A stretch of 58,310 nucleotides of DNA from Nitrospira sp. (GTDB taxonomy: Bacteria > Nitrospirota > Nitrospiria > SBBL01 > JAADHI01): positions 1 through 58,310 of the forward strand of contig JALUVJ010000053.1 in NCBI GenBank assembly GCA_027020665.1, in the 5' to 3' direction. Position numbers and translations under genes: made by a program. A model generated the notes under the pieces. The model was not told where the DNA came from. It saw nothing but the letters and a program-made list of their open reading frames with translations, and did not search any database. Positions 7,569 through 16,465 of the stretch are shown here, piece after piece (position 1 is the stretch's first letter; every line of letters begins with the position of its first letter).

Positions 7569-9389
7569 TTAGGAATCGAGCGGCGGCACCTCTCTCTTTT
7601 TCGGGGAGGTGTAGTTGGCCAGATATTTGAACAGGCGAATCAGCCGGCTGCCTTCACGTTTTTGATCGATCCAGTGGCCGATCATGCCGATGGTTCTGGA
7701 CAGGATGAAAAATCCGTTCAAAGTATCAACAGGGAAACCCAAGTCCACGAGGATGGCGGCCATCGTGCCGTCCACATTTAAAATCAAAGTGTCTTTTTTG
7801 GCCGTCGTACGTTCTTCAATCGCCAAGGCAAAATCAAGATGCGGCGTGGGAATTCCCGTGGATTTGACATAAGCGATCAAGGATTTCACCCGTTTGTCCG
7901 GATTGCGCACCGACTTTACACGATGCCCGATGCCCGGCACCGGCCCGACATTCTTTTTCATATAGGCTAGGAAGTCATCGACGGACATTTTATTTTTGAC
8001 ACCGTAACTGAACCATTTTCCCGCACCCGTGACCGCACCGCCGAAACGCGGACCGATCATGATCATTCCGGCGGCCACGGCCTGCGCCATATTAATGCCG
8101 GCACAGGCGGCAATAATCGTCACCAGCGCCCCTGAAACACAGGGTCCGTGATCGGCAGACAAAATAACGATACGTTTGATAATTTCCGCCTCAACCGGCG
8201 TTACCAAGCGTTTGTCCCAAAGCAGACCGATGACATGGGGAATCTGATAACCCTTGTCGATCAGCTCGGACGCGGCATAGCCCCCGTAAAGCGGTTCTTC
8301 ACCCCGGTCGTCACAAATGGAGGACTTGACCAGCGGCTCAACAAAAACATCCCCATCTTGCATGGCCTGCTCGACTGTCCGCGGGAGATTTCTGGGGGTG
8401 ATTTCCTCGCGTTCCGCCAAGGCCCCGCTGGCAAGAATTTCTTCATAGGCGGCTTTAATGGCCGGACCGAGTCCGCCAAAGGTCGCAGGGACAATCGCGC
8501 CGGCCTTCATCAGGGCTTCCGCCTTACTGCGGGCCGAGCCTTCGCCGTGCAAACCTTCCTTTGCACCGGCATGACCGAACTTCATACCCTTCGGCAATTG
8601 CTCTTGACAATAACCGGAGACAACGGCGATCAATTTAATCCGGCGTTTTTTTTCGCCGTACCAGGCGGCCGCCTTTTCTTCCAAATCGCCGCCCATTTCA
8701 CCGACCATCACCACGACTTTGGTTTGGGGGTCTTCTTCAAATTTTTCAAGATAGGTTACAAAATCCGAGCCCGGATAGGTGTCTCCGCCGATACCGATCG
8801 CAGTCGTGATGCCATCGGCAAACTGGCTGCAAATCCACATAATTTCATTGGAAAGGCCGCCCGATTTTGTAATCACGCCAAAAGATCCCTGACGGTGGAG
8901 TTTGCACAACATGAGGTTGTCATAGGATCCGCCGATGACGCCGAGACGCGATTCTCCTGCCGAAATCACGCCGATTGAAGAAGGACCGTTAAAGACTTTG
9001 CCGCGCTTTTCGGCTTCGATGCGCAGTTTTTTGGCGTCTTTTTCGGGCACACCTTCCGTGATCATGGAAACGAGTTTGATATTGGGGGCCTCCAATGCTT
9101 CCATCGTGCCTGCAAAAGCGCGATTCGGTGCAATATAAATGAGCGAGGTATTGATCTCAGGAAAAGCTTCCGTCGCCTCGGCAACCGTTTTGAAAATCGG
9201 CACGGAAACCAGGGAACTGCCAAAAGCAATCTCATTCGTCTTTCCCGCACCGGGCGGAAAAACAAAGGCGGACACATTAAAGGGAATCTGGCTTAAGTGA
9301 CAAAATTCCGCCATGCGTTTTGCCGCACTGACGCCCGCAGGGCCGCCCTGAATCACCACGCGGGTTTCTTTATTGGTAATAATACTCAT
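7569..9389 (-). CDS. aclA: ATP-citrate lyase alpha subunit (AclA, with citrate synthase-like domain)
   Basis: A 606-residue protein, the size of AclA in bacteria that run the reductive TCA cycle. The first half is a succinyl-CoA-synthetase-alpha-like CoA-ligase domain with VIQGGPAGVSAAKRMAEF, IGVISAGESRLGVIGG, and the GHAGAKEG motif carrying the phospho-histidine (near residue 272). The C-terminal third is the citrate synthase-like lyase domain, with ADHGPCVSGA, GPRFGGAVTGAGKWF and PGIGHRVKSVRNPDKRVK. This fusion marks true ATP-citrate lyase rather than the separate citryl-CoA synthetase plus lyase. The start codon overlaps the aclB stop (ATGA). With AclB it cleaves citrate to acetyl-CoA and oxaloacetate using ATP and CoA in the cytoplasm. 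Confidence 0.97.
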   Translation of the reverse strand: MSIITNKETRVVIQGGPAGVSAAKRMAEFCHLSQIPFNVSAFVFPPGAGKTNEIAFGSSLVSVPIFKTVAEATEAFPEINTSLIYIAPNRAFAGTMEALEAPNIKLVSMITEGVPEKDAKKLRIEAEKRGKVFNGPSSIGVISAGESRLGVIGGSYDNLMLCKLHRQGSFGVITKSGGLSNEIMWICSQFADGITTAIGIGGDTYPGSDFVTYLEKFEEDPQTKVVVMVGEMGGDLEEKAAAWYGEKKRRIKLIAVVSGYCQEQLPKGMKFGHAGAKEGLHGEGSARSKAEALMKAGAIVPATFGGLGPAIKAAYEEILASGALAEREEITPRNLPRTVEQAMQDGDVFVEPLVKSSICDDRGEEPLYGGYAASELIDKGYQIPHVIGLLWDKRLVTPVEAEIIKRIVILSADHGPCVSGALVTIIAACAGINMAQAVAAGMIMIGPRFGGAVTGAGKWFSYGVKNKMSVDDFLAYMKKNVGPVPGIGHRVKSVRNPDKRVKSLIAYVKSTGIPTPHLDFALAIEERTTAKKDTLILNVDGTMAAILVDLGFPVDTLNGFFILSRTIGMIGHWIDQKREGSRLIRLFKYLANYTSPKKREVPPLDS

Positions 9390-10591
9390 GCCGCACCTCC
9401 TTTGATGGCATAGTCCACGATATCGGTCAGAGGCGTGTAACGGTCGTAAACATGAATATCAAACCCTTCGTTTTCGAGTACTTTCATTGCGGCCAACCCC
9501 TCTTTTTCAAAAGGACCGCCCCGCCGCACCCAAATTGAAACGCCTTCCAATTTCCCATCTGCTTTAGCTTTTCTAAATCCGTTAATGATGCCGGAAAAGG
9601 TCTTTTTGACATTGGTGAAATTTGCAATAGCCCCGCCCACGATGATGCGCTTAATGCCTTTGAGCGAGCACACTTTTTCCGTCAAGGCTTCAACGGCCCA
9701 ATCGGGTGGATCACCGGAATATTCCGCATAATTGGCCAAGGTGCCGCCCATCGCAAGCACGGCGTCCGAATAATAAACCGAAGCCCCGCCACCTGCCGGA
9801 AGCAGGGCGGTATCGCCGCCGGGGATTTCAATAAATTTCACCGAACCCTTTACGCGGGAGTCGATTTCCAAGATTGCCTTTTCGTTGTCCGAATAAGGCC
9901 GACCGAATTCCGAGGCGAAGTTGAAATTCCAGTCCGGATGACGGAAACGCGCATCGCCATCCACCATCGTCACCGCATCCAGCGCCGTCAATTCACCGTT
10001 GGATGTACGCCGCACCAGCGGATTGATCTCCAGATAGTTGCCGTCTTCCTGGTCATAACATTTATAGAGCTTGTTTGCGAAACTGGCCACCCGCGGCACC
10101 AAAGCCTCGTTAAAACCCGCCTCTTTCGCCAAATCGGTTAAATCCCGCATATCCGGTTCGGCGTCCAGGGGCACTGCGAGTTTCTTCACTTTTTCCCAAT
10201 TGGCTTCCACTTCGATCCCGCCCATGCTGGCCAGAAGAATTTCCGCGCCGTCACGGGTCGATGTCACCGCCACATAATATTCCTCTTCATGTTCCACCAT
10301 CTCAGAGATAATAACCTGAGAAATCGTTACTTCAGCCACCGCCTTGCCGATCATTTCTTCCGCCGCATCCCGCGCGCCTGCTAAATCGAGCCCGACTTTT
10401 ACCAAACCCAGCTTCATGCGACCGCCAAGGGCTTCATGTGCTTTTACGACCAACTTGCATTCCCGTAACCAGGGATTGGCCTGAGCAAGTTCATCCAGCT
10501 GTGCCGCGTCGGTAATGACCACATAATTCGGCACCGCCATCCCCCATTTTGAAAGAAGCCGCATGCCCGGCCCCTCTAATACCTTCGCCAT
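9386..10591 (-). CDS. aclB: ATP-citrate lyase beta subunit (AclB, ATP-grasp)
   Basis: A 401-residue ATP-grasp subunit of ATP-citrate lyase, close to the roughly 400 residues usual for bacterial AclB. It begins MAKVLEGPGMRLLSKWGMAV. It shows the SucC-like features CKLVVKAHEALGGRMKLGLV (nucleotide binding), YYVAVTSTRDGAEIL, LEINPLVRRTSNGELTALDA and the C-terminal IKRIIVGGAIANFTNVKKTF. The ATG follows GTGGAGGCAGGATT. It is the first gene of the nine-gene minus-strand operon and is translationally coupled to aclA by a 4-bp overlap. Its presence with aclA is strong evidence for citrate cleavage and hence a reductive or reversible TCA cycle. Confidence 0.97.
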   Translation of the reverse strand: MAKVLEGPGMRLLSKWGMAVPNYVVITDAAQLDELAQANPWLRECKLVVKAHEALGGRMKLGLVKVGLDLAGARDAAEEMIGKAVAEVTISQVIISEMVEHEEEYYVAVTSTRDGAEILLASMGGIEVEANWEKVKKLAVPLDAEPDMRDLTDLAKEAGFNEALVPRVASFANKLYKCYDQEDGNYLEINPLVRRTSNGELTALDAVTMVDGDARFRHPDWNFNFASEFGRPYSDNEKAILEIDSRVKGSVKFIEIPGGDTALLPAGGGASVYYSDAVLAMGGTLANYAEYSGDPPDWAVEALTEKVCSLKGIKRIIVGGAIANFTNVKKTFSGIINGFRKAKADGKLEGVSIWVRRGGPFEKEGLAAMKVLENEGFDIHVYDRYTPLTDIVDYAIKGGAA

Positions 10592-10632
10592 AATCCTGCC
10601 TCCACTTATTTCACTGAATTCGCGTTTAAGTT

Positions 10633-10660
10633 ACAATATTCCGCATTTACAAAAAAACAA
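10633..10660 (-). promoter_or_regulatory. Candidate promoter of the aclBA TCA operon
   Basis: On the minus strand TTGTTT (10655-10660) and TATTGT (10633-10638) are separated by 16 bp. This would place transcription start about 35 nt before the aclB ATG. The match to sigma-70 boxes is moderate and other A/T-rich options exist nearby. Confidence 0.4.
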
Positions 10661-10760
10661 CTTACTTTGATCGTAATCCTGGTGATAACATTTGAGAGGA
10701 CTTAAAAAGTCCGCAGAAAAATCTGTAGATTTTAAAAAGGTTCTCTTTCCCTTGTCAACC

Positions 10761-10788
10761 ACAAAAGGAATTCCACAAAAGGAATTCC
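10761..10788. repeat. Tandem duplication of a 14-bp unit
   Basis: The unit ACAAAAGGAATTCC occurs twice back to back (10761-10774 and 10775-10788) and runs directly into the adjoining palindrome. Each unit itself contains the palindrome GGAATTCC. The function is unknown. Confidence 0.85.
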
Positions 10789-10814
10789 AAATTCCGCGAT
10801 CGCGGAATTTGGAA
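10785..10814. repeat. 30-bp perfect palindrome with GCGATCGC core
   Basis: A perfect palindrome is centred between 10799 and 10800 around GCGATCGC. Its inner 22 bp (10789-10810) are repeated exactly at 48935-48956. Both copies are intergenic. It could be a cruciform, a protein-binding site or a mobile-repeat remnant; the sequence alone does not decide. Confidence 0.85.
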
Positions 10815-10845
10815 CCGCCGATTCACCTGCTTATACTGCGTTATC

Positions 10846-10899
10846 GGTAATTTTGCTCTTCACCGTACAGGTCGGTACGCCTCAGTCGCTAAAATTGCC
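10846..10899. repeat. Nested inverted repeats
   Basis: An outer pair, GGTAATTTTGC (10846-10856) and GCTAAAATTGCC (10888-10899), can fold with a one-base bulge and one mismatch. It encloses an inner perfect 5-bp hairpin, CGTAC/GTACG (10864-10868 and 10875-10879). The organisation resembles intergenic repeat elements; no transcript role can be read from it. Confidence 0.55.
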
Positions 10900-10923
10900 G
10901 CAGCTTTCAGGCGTCTTGGCGGT

Positions 10924-10956
10924 TTCCCCCAAGATCAAGCGCTGATTTTGGGGGAA
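10924..10956. repeat. 14-bp-stem hairpin
   Basis: Arms TTCCCCCAAGATCA (10924-10937) and TGATTTTGGGGGAA (10943-10956) pair over 14 positions with a single G-T wobble and a 5-nt loop AGCGC. There is no T-run, so it does not look like an intrinsic terminator for either flanking gene. Confidence 0.7.
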
Positions 10957-11092
10957 TATCAGGAATGCACCGCACAATTCCAACCGGCTTGAAGCCACAG
11001 GCATGATATGTTATTGAATGCGGGATCAGGCGAAGGGCTTGAAGCATCGACCTGTTCCTTACTTCAAATTCAACCGGAAATAAACGCTAAAA

Positions 11093-11818
11093 ATGAACCC
11101 ATCCCAAGGCCGGCCCGAAACCAAACCGGATCTCGAAACCAAGGGAACGCAAGAAACAGCTTCTGCGCTCAACGCACTTTCCGCAGGCGTCGCGCATGAA
11201 ATCCGCAATCCGCTTGCAGCCATCCAATCTCTTGTCGAATTGCTTGCGCAAAAAACCGAGGACAAAAAACAGAAGGAATTGGCTGAAGCCATCGTCACCG
11301 AAGTGGCGCGCCTCAATCGCTTCTTGGAAGAATTCCTCCGGTACGGGAAAACGCCTGCGCTGAAATGTGAAACCATATCGGTCAAGGCACTTGTTGAAAA
11401 GGTACTCACCTTCGCCATGCCGCCCAAGCAAGATTCAAAAATTATCGTTCACACCCATATTCCTGAAGGACTGCCCGCCGTCGAAATTGATCCCGAGGCC
11501 TACCATCAAGTCTTGCTGAACGCCGTTTTAAATGCCGTTCAGGCCATGCGGGGCGGGGGCACGCTGGACATCCGTGCAAGCGTCTTAGATGGACATTTTA
11601 TTATGCAAATCAAGGACAGCGGCCCCGGCATTTCCCCCGAAAACCGGGAGAAAATGTTTCTTCCTTTTTTCACGACAAAACGCGGCGGGTCCGGATTGGG
11701 GCTTGCGATTGCACATCAAATCATTCGCCAACACGGCGGAAGCATTTATTTCGAAAATAACATCGGAGAAAAGGGGGTGACGCTCTTTATTGATGTGCCT
11801 CAGCAACACGCTGAATAA
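11093..11818 (+). CDS. Cytoplasmic histidine kinase (NtrB/PAS-less type), orphan
   Basis: A 241-residue sensor kinase reduced to its catalytic core. The phospho-acceptor H-box is AGVAHEIRNPLAAIQSLVELL (His near residue 36), the N-box LLNAVLNAVQAM lies near residues 143-154, and the ATP lid has DSGPGISPENREKMFLPFF and GSGLGLAIAHQIIRQHGG. There is no transmembrane segment and only about 25 residues precede the dimerisation helix, so any signal must come through a partner protein. No response regulator gene is adjacent. The ATG at 11093 is the first start after an in-frame stop and has no clear Shine-Dalgarno. It points away from the TCA operon across the structured intergenic region. Confidence 0.88.
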   Translation: MNPSQGRPETKPDLETKGTQETASALNALSAGVAHEIRNPLAAIQSLVELLAQKTEDKKQKELAEAIVTEVARLNRFLEEFLRYGKTPALKCETISVKALVEKVLTFAMPPKQDSKIIVHTHIPEGLPAVEIDPEAYHQVLLNAVLNAVQAMRGGGTLDIRASVLDGHFIMQIKDSGPGISPENREKMFLPFFTTKRGGSGLGLAIAHQIIRQHGGSIYFENNIGEKGVTLFIDVPQQHAE

Positions 11819-11893
11819 ATCCCACCGAACTTCCTCAAGCAACCGGCTTATCTTGCCAATTTAAAGGCGCTATGATAAATTCTCTCAGCCGAA

Positions 11894-14392
11894 ATGGATA
11901 CGCCTTACTCCCCCAAAGAGATTGAACCGCACTGGCAAAATGCCTGGGAAACCGAAAAAATCTTCCAAGTCGTCACAGCCGATGATCGCCCGAAATATTA
12001 TGTCCTGGAGATGTTCCCTTACCCCTCCGGCCGTATCCATATGGGACATGTTCGGGTGTATGCCATCGGCGACGTGATCGCGCGCTTCAAACGCATGCGC
12101 GGTTACAATGTGCTGCATCCCATGGGCTGGGACGCCTTTGGCCTGCCCGCAGAAAATGCGGCGATCAAAAACAAAGTTTCGCCCGCCGACTGGACGCAAC
12201 AAAACATCAGCGACATGCAACAGCAAATGAAAGCCCTGGGGCTTTCATTTGACTGGGGACGGGAGCTGACCACCTGCCGCCCGGAATATTACCGTTGGAA
12301 CCAATGGTTTTTTATTCAGATGTTCAAACGCGGATTGGCCTATCGAAAAGAAGCCACGGTGAATTGGTGTTCTGGCTGTGCCACCGTCCTGGCCAATGAG
12401 CAGGTTGTCGAAGGACTGTGCTGGCGCTGTGACAGTGCCGTGATGCAAAAATCCCTCAAGCAGTGGTTTTTCCGCATTACCGACTATGCGGAAGAATTGC
12501 TTGCAAGTTGCGAGCGCTTGACCGGCTGGCCCGAACGCGTTTTAACCATGCAAAAAAACTGGATCGGAAAAAGCGAGGGCATTGAAGTGAAGTTCAAGCT
12601 CGCAGACGGCGACGAAACCCTCAAGATTTTCACCACGCGACCGGACACGCTTTACGGCGTCACCTTTATGAGCATCGCTGCAGAACATCCGCTGCTCAAA
12701 AAGATCATCGCCGGCCGCAAGGAAGCCGCAGCCGTCGAAACCTTTCTGAAAAAACTGCGCACGCAGGATAAGACCGTGCAAACCGGCATCGATCAGGAAA
12801 AAGAAGGCGTTTTCACCGGGGCCTACGCCATCCATCCCTTGACGGGCGAACACATACCCGTCTGGGTCGCCAACTTCGTTTTAATGGGCTACGGCACCGG
12901 CATCGTCATGGCCGTGCCTGCACACGATGAACGCGATTTCGGGTTTGCCCGAAAATATAAATTGAATATTAAATTGGTCATCCAAAACCCTGCCGGGGAT
13001 TTGTCTCTGCCGCTTTCCGCCGCCTACACCGAAGCGGCCGGAGCCCTGGTGGATTCCGGGCAATTTTCCGGTCTTGCGCCGAAACAAGCCCAAAAAGCCA
13101 TCATGGACTTTCTCGAAACAGAGGGCCTGGGCAAAGGGGAAATTCACTACCGCCTGCGCGATTGGGGCATTTCACGTCAGCGATACTGGGGCACCCCGAT
13201 TCCCGTGATGTATTGCAAAGACTGCGGCGTCGTGCCTGTTGCCGAAGCCGATTTGCCCGTCACACTGCCCAAAGCCCTGCCCCCGGATACGGGCGGCAAC
13301 CTGCTTTTAAAGGACGAACATTTTCTGAAGACGGACTGCGCAAAATGCGGCGGTCCGGCAATTCGTGAAACGGATACGATGGATACCTTTGTGGACTCTT
13401 CATGGTATTTTTTGCGTTACACCGCCCCCGACGATGCGGAAAAACCCGTCGATCCCGAAGCCGTAAATCGCTGGATGCCCGTGGATCAATACATCGGCGG
13501 CATCGAACATGCGGTGCTGCACCTGCTCTACGCCCGTTTTTTTACAAAAGCAATCCGGGATATGGGGCTGATTCACATCGACGAGCCCTTTGTGAATCTG
13601 CTTACGCAGGGCATGGTGATTAAAAACGGCGCAAAAATGTCGAAGTCCAAAGGAAACGTGGTCGATCCGAAACACCTCATCGAAGAGTACGGCGCAGACA
13701 CCGCGCGGCTTTTTTCGCTTTTTGCCGCCCCGCCTGAAAAGGATTTGGAGTGGAGCGATGACGGTGTGCAAGGCAGCTTTCGTTTTTTGCAGCGGGTTTG
13801 GAAACTGGTGCATGAATATGCCGCAACACAGGCCGATCCGGTCGATTTTTCGGCGACGGATTTTTCAAAAGCCGATTCCCGTGTGCGGGCGCTGCGGCGG
13901 CTGACACATCAAACGATTCAAAAAGTCACCGCGGATATCGAATCGGGTTACCAATTTAACACCGCCGTTGCCGCACTCATGTCCTTTTATAACGGGCTGT
14001 CACGCGACCGGGCGGCCCCGCCGCCCAAAGCGGAAGCGGCGGCCTTGCACAGCGGCGCCTTTTCAGAGGCCATGACACAGCTGGTGGTTTTGCTTTCCCC
14101 TTTTACGCCCCATTTGGCCGAGTCGCTTTGGCAAACCCTGGGCCATCCCCCTTCCGTCACGGATGTGCCTTGGCCGGATTATGACACGCATGCACTCACG
14201 GAAGAAACACTCGAAATCGTGGTGCAAATCAACGGTAAAGTGCGGCACCGTTTCCGCGCTTCGGCAGGAACGGCCGATTCGGTTTTAGAAGCACAGGCGC
14301 TTTCCGAGGCCAAGGTTTTGCCGTGGATTAAAGACAAAACCGTCAAAAAAGTATTTGTGATTAAAGGCAAGCTGGTCAATATCGTTGTCTGA
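11894..14392 (+). CDS. leuS: Leucyl-tRNA synthetase
   Basis: An 832-residue class Ia aminoacyl-tRNA synthetase that charges tRNA-Leu in the cytoplasm. It carries the HIGH-equivalent [15 protein letters not shown] near residue 45, the inserted CP1 editing domain ([20 protein letters not shown] near residues 238-257 and a [16 protein letters not shown] motif), and the KMSKS-type [14 protein letters not shown] near residue 580. It ends with an anticodon-binding domain and a leucyl-specific C-terminus. The ATG has no Shine-Dalgarno; a TATGAT box 17 nt upstream (11871-11876) suggests a very short leader. lptE follows immediately, the conserved leuS-lptE-holA arrangement. Confidence 0.98.
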   Translation: MDTPYSPKEIEPHWQNAWETEKIFQVVTADDRPKYYVLEMFPYPSGRIHMGHVRVYAIGDVIARFKRMRGYNVLHPMGWDAFGLPAENAAIKNKVSPADWTQQNISDMQQQMKALGLSFDWGRELTTCRPEYYRWNQWFFIQMFKRGLAYRKEATVNWCSGCATVLANEQVVEGLCWRCDSAVMQKSLKQWFFRITDYAEELLASCERLTGWPERVLTMQKNWIGKSEGIEVKFKLADGDETLKIFTTRPDTLYGVTFMSIAAEHPLLKKIIAGRKEAAAVETFLKKLRTQDKTVQTGIDQEKEGVFTGAYAIHPLTGEHIPVWVANFVLMGYGTGIVMAVPAHDERDFGFARKYKLNIKLVIQNPAGDLSLPLSAAYTEAAGALVDSGQFSGLAPKQAQKAIMDFLETEGLGKGEIHYRLRDWGISRQRYWGTPIPVMYCKDCGVVPVAEADLPVTLPKALPPDTGGNLLLKDEHFLKTDCAKCGGPAIRETDTMDTFVDSSWYFLRYTAPDDAEKPVDPEAVNRWMPVDQYIGGIEHAVLHLLYARFFTKAIRDMGLIHIDEPFVNLLTQGMVIKNGAKMSKSKGNVVDPKHLIEEYGADTARLFSLFAAPPEKDLEWSDDGVQGSFRFLQRVWKLVHEYAATQADPVDFSATDFSKADSRVRALRRLTHQTIQKVTADIESGYQFNTAVAALMSFYNGLSRDRAAPPPKAEAAALHSGAFSEAMTQLVVLLSPFTPHLAESLWQTLGHPPSVTDVPWPDYDTHALTEETLEIVVQINGKVRHRFRASAGTADSVLEAQALSEAKVLPWIKDKTVKKVFVIKGKLVNIVV

Positions 14393-14394
14393 AG

Positions 14395-14958
14395 ATGCCG
14401 AATTTCACGCCTAAAAACCGGAAATCATGCCGGGCGCCAAGCCTTTTTATATTGTGCGTTATTGTTTCATTGTCCGCTTGTCTCGGCCCGCGCAGCCATT
14501 CCACCGATGAAAGCGCACGAACAGACGGCCCCGAAAAAACCATTGTCATTCCGCTTTTTCATAACGCCACACTTGAACCCCTTATAGAAAAGGAATTGAC
14601 CCGCATTTTCAAAGAAACTTTTTATGCCCGGGGCTGGCATGTCGAAAACAAACACGGGCACAGCCAAAAAAAACTTTCCGGCCAAATTGCCGGGTTCTCG
14701 GTTACTCCCACGGCCCTGACGCGGACAGGCGGTGCGCGCGAATATCAAATACATATCCGGATGGAAATCGAAGTCCTTCAAGGAAGCGCCCGGGAAAAAA
14801 TATTTGAAACCCGTGTTGAAGGCATCGCCGACTACATCGCGCGTTCGGATTCGGCGGCCTCCCGGGCGGCGAAAAATCGCGCCATCCGGGAGGCCGGACG
14901 GGAGATGGCGGAACGCGTTTCCGTTTTTCTGGAGATGCTGGTGGGCAACAAAGAATGA
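14395..14958 (+). CDS. lptE: LPS-assembly lipoprotein LptE
   Basis: A 187-residue predicted lipoprotein. A basic N-terminus and a hydrophobic segment lead to a lipobox-like LSAC, with the acylated Cys near residue 29. The mature part has the LptE pattern IVIPLFHNATLEPLIEKELT and a C-terminal helix. LptE plugs the LptD barrel that inserts lipopolysaccharide into the outer membrane, which supports a diderm host (lpxC is nearby). Sequence similarity in this family is weak, so the call rests largely on the lipobox, the length and the position between leuS and holA. It starts 2 bp after the leuS stop without its own ribosome site and overlaps holA by ATGA. Confidence 0.85.
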   Translation: MPNFTPKNRKSCRAPSLFILCVIVSLSACLGPRSHSTDESARTDGPEKTIVIPLFHNATLEPLIEKELTRIFKETFYARGWHVENKHGHSQKKLSGQIAGFSVTPTALTRTGGAREYQIHIRMEIEVLQGSAREKIFETRVEGIADYIARSDSAASRAAKNRAIREAGREMAERVSVFLEMLVGNKE

Positions 14959-16007
14959 CCTTTGAAGAAGCCTGCAAACACCTCGACCGGGGGGATTTTT
15001 CGCCGCTTACCCTCATCACCGGGGACGAGCCTTTTTTGATTGAGGCCCTGCTGGATCGTTTTTCAGAAAAAGGGCTTGATGCGGCTGCCCGGGGGTTTAA
15101 TTTCAATACCTTTCAGGGTAGCACAACCGGTGTCGAAACAATTCTATCGCTTGCAAACACCTTCCCCGTTGCGAGCCCCTATCGCATGATTTGGGTTTAC
15201 AACGCTGATCAGTTGAAGGATGAACGCGGCCTGCTTTTGGATTATTTGAGTCGGCCCAGCGAAACAAGCCGTTTGGTTTTTATCGCAGAAAAACCCGATC
15301 TGAGGAAAAAATTGTTTGCACGCCTCAAAAAAAAGGCAATGCTGATCCATTGCCCGCACCCGCGGGAAAACACGCTCCCGACCTGGATTCGCAAGGCAGC
15401 AAAAAAAAGAGGGCTTGATCTTTCCGAAGAGGTCATCTGGTTTTTAAAAGAACATCTGGGCCGCGATTTAATGCGTATCCATCAGGAAATCGAAAAACTG
15501 GCCCTCTTTTGTGCCGAAGAAAGCGGCATGAAGCCCGTATCGATGGCCCTTGCGCAAGAAGTCATTGGCAACGGCCGCACACACACAATTTTCGAATTGA
15601 CCGATGCGGTCGGCAATAAAGACTGCAAACGCGCACTGGCACTGCTGGGCAAATTGTTGTCGGAAGGCGCGCACCCGCTTTTTATTCTAACAATGCTGGT
15701 GCGCCTGTGGCGGCAAATGGCTATCGCAAGGGATTTGATTGATTCCGGCCAGGCCCGGCAGGTGGCAAAGCGTGTCCCGATGCCGCCCGGTCTGCTGCAA
15801 GGTTTTCTGAAGCAGGTGAAACACTGGCCGCCGGACGACATTCAGCAGGCTTTTGCACAGGCCCTTTCCGCCGATTCTCAATTGAAAGGCGGCGCATTGC
15901 CCGCAAGTTCAGTTATGGAAACATTGCTTCTGGACCTCTGCCAGAGCAACAGGGCTGAAAAACAGCGGGACTACAGCCTCGCCTTTTTCAGCCCAAGCCG
16001 GGTTTAA
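14955..16007 (+). CDS. holA: DNA polymerase III delta subunit
   Basis: A 350-residue clamp-loader delta subunit, near the roughly 340 of E. coli HolA. The start MTFEEACKHLDRGDFSPLTL with LITGDEPFLIEALLDRF gives the characteristic LLxGDExFLxxE motif. It is followed by the AAA-like region (MIWVYNADQLKDERGLLLDY, LVFIAEKPDLRKKL) and the helical C-terminal collar domain (GRTHTIFELTDAVGNKDCKRAL). It opens the beta clamp during replication. The start overlaps the lptE stop, so expression is coupled to the leuS operon. Confidence 0.94.
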   Translation: MTFEEACKHLDRGDFSPLTLITGDEPFLIEALLDRFSEKGLDAAARGFNFNTFQGSTTGVETILSLANTFPVASPYRMIWVYNADQLKDERGLLLDYLSRPSETSRLVFIAEKPDLRKKLFARLKKKAMLIHCPHPRENTLPTWIRKAAKKRGLDLSEEVIWFLKEHLGRDLMRIHQEIEKLALFCAEESGMKPVSMALAQEVIGNGRTHTIFELTDAVGNKDCKRALALLGKLLSEGAHPLFILTMLVRLWRQMAIARDLIDSGQARQVAKRVPMPPGLLQGFLKQVKHWPPDDIQQAFAQALSADSQLKGGALPASSVMETLLLDLCQSNRAEKQRDYSLAFFSPSRV

Positions 16008-16017
16008 CCTTTATTTC

Positions 16018-16037
16018 TAAGAAAGCGCGGATTGAAC
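16018..16037 (+). repeat. Degenerate copy of the 20-bp gene-end repeat
   Basis: CTAAGAAAGCGCGGATTGAA resembles the consensus TTAAGGAAGCTCTGATTAAG with several substitutions. It lies 10 bp after the holA stop, a position like that of most other copies. Confidence 0.4.
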
Positions 16038-16148
16038 CTGCGTGAGTTTCAAGAGAAAAAATCTTTCAACACGGAACAGACCTGCGAGCAGGATGGTCTA
16101 AAAAATGTCGGCTTTACAGGACTTACAACGCCCGGACGAAAAGGAGAT

Positions 16149-16436
16149 TTATTCTGATACTGCGGTCGCCGGAGAAATCACACGGTTGGCTTTCACGGTC
16201 AGACGGGAAATTTTACGGGAAACACGGCCTTTGGGGATCACACCTTTTGAAGCGGCACGATCCAGCATCGAAGTGGCTTCTTTCAGTGTATTTTTAACCG
16301 CATCAGCTTCGCTTGCGGTGATGGCCGCTGTCAGTTTTTTTATGGCTGTTCTCACGGCAGAGTTTACAGCGCGATTTCGAAGCCGTCGTTTTTGTGCCTG
16401 CCGTTCTCTTTTGAGCGCGGATGGGTGATTTGCCAA
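16149..16436 (-). CDS. rpsT: Ribosomal protein S20 (TTG start)
   Basis: A 95-residue small-subunit ribosomal protein that binds 16S rRNA early in 30S assembly. The sequence begins (M)ANHPSALKRERQAQKRRLRN, the standard S20 N-terminus, and continues with VRTAIKKLTAAI and a C-terminal KGVIPKGRVSRKISRL. The start chosen is TTG at 16434-16436. It is preceded by ACGGAGGT at ideal spacing and gives the normal length; an ATG nine codons upstream (16463) would place the ribosome site inside the coding sequence. E. coli rpsT also starts with UUG, a feature of its autoregulation. It is divergent from murJ. Confidence 0.96.
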   Translation of the reverse strand: MANHPSALKRERQAQKRRLRNRAVNSAVRTAIKKLTAAITASEADAVKNTLKEATSMLDRAASKGVIPKGRVSRKISRLTVKANRVISPATAVSE

Positions 16437-16465
16437 GTGAATACCTCCGTAATTCAAAAGCAATT

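Larger units (their letters stand above)
10592..11092. other. 501-bp structured intergenic region between the TCA operon and the kinase gene
   Basis: This divergent intergenic region has no convincing gene. The first 110 bp serve as leader and promoter of the aclB operon. The rest holds, in order, a 14-bp tandem duplication (10761-10788), a 30-bp palindrome (10785-10814), nested inverted repeats (10846-10899) and a 14-bp-stem hairpin (10924-10956). The density of structure is far above anything else in the window and suggests a decayed repeat element. The last 130 bp before the kinase ATG show no clear ribosome site. Confidence 0.6.

Noticed and set aside
8148-8978. Open frame of 276 codons on the plus strand
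   Set aside because: It is antisense to aclA and its sequence is the His/Phe-rich type expected from the reverse of a coding strand.
16079-16106. Hairpin CCTGC-GA-GCAGG near the rpsT 3' end considered as terminator
   Set aside because: The A/T run is on the wrong side for rpsT and is an A-run rather than a T-run for the plus strand.
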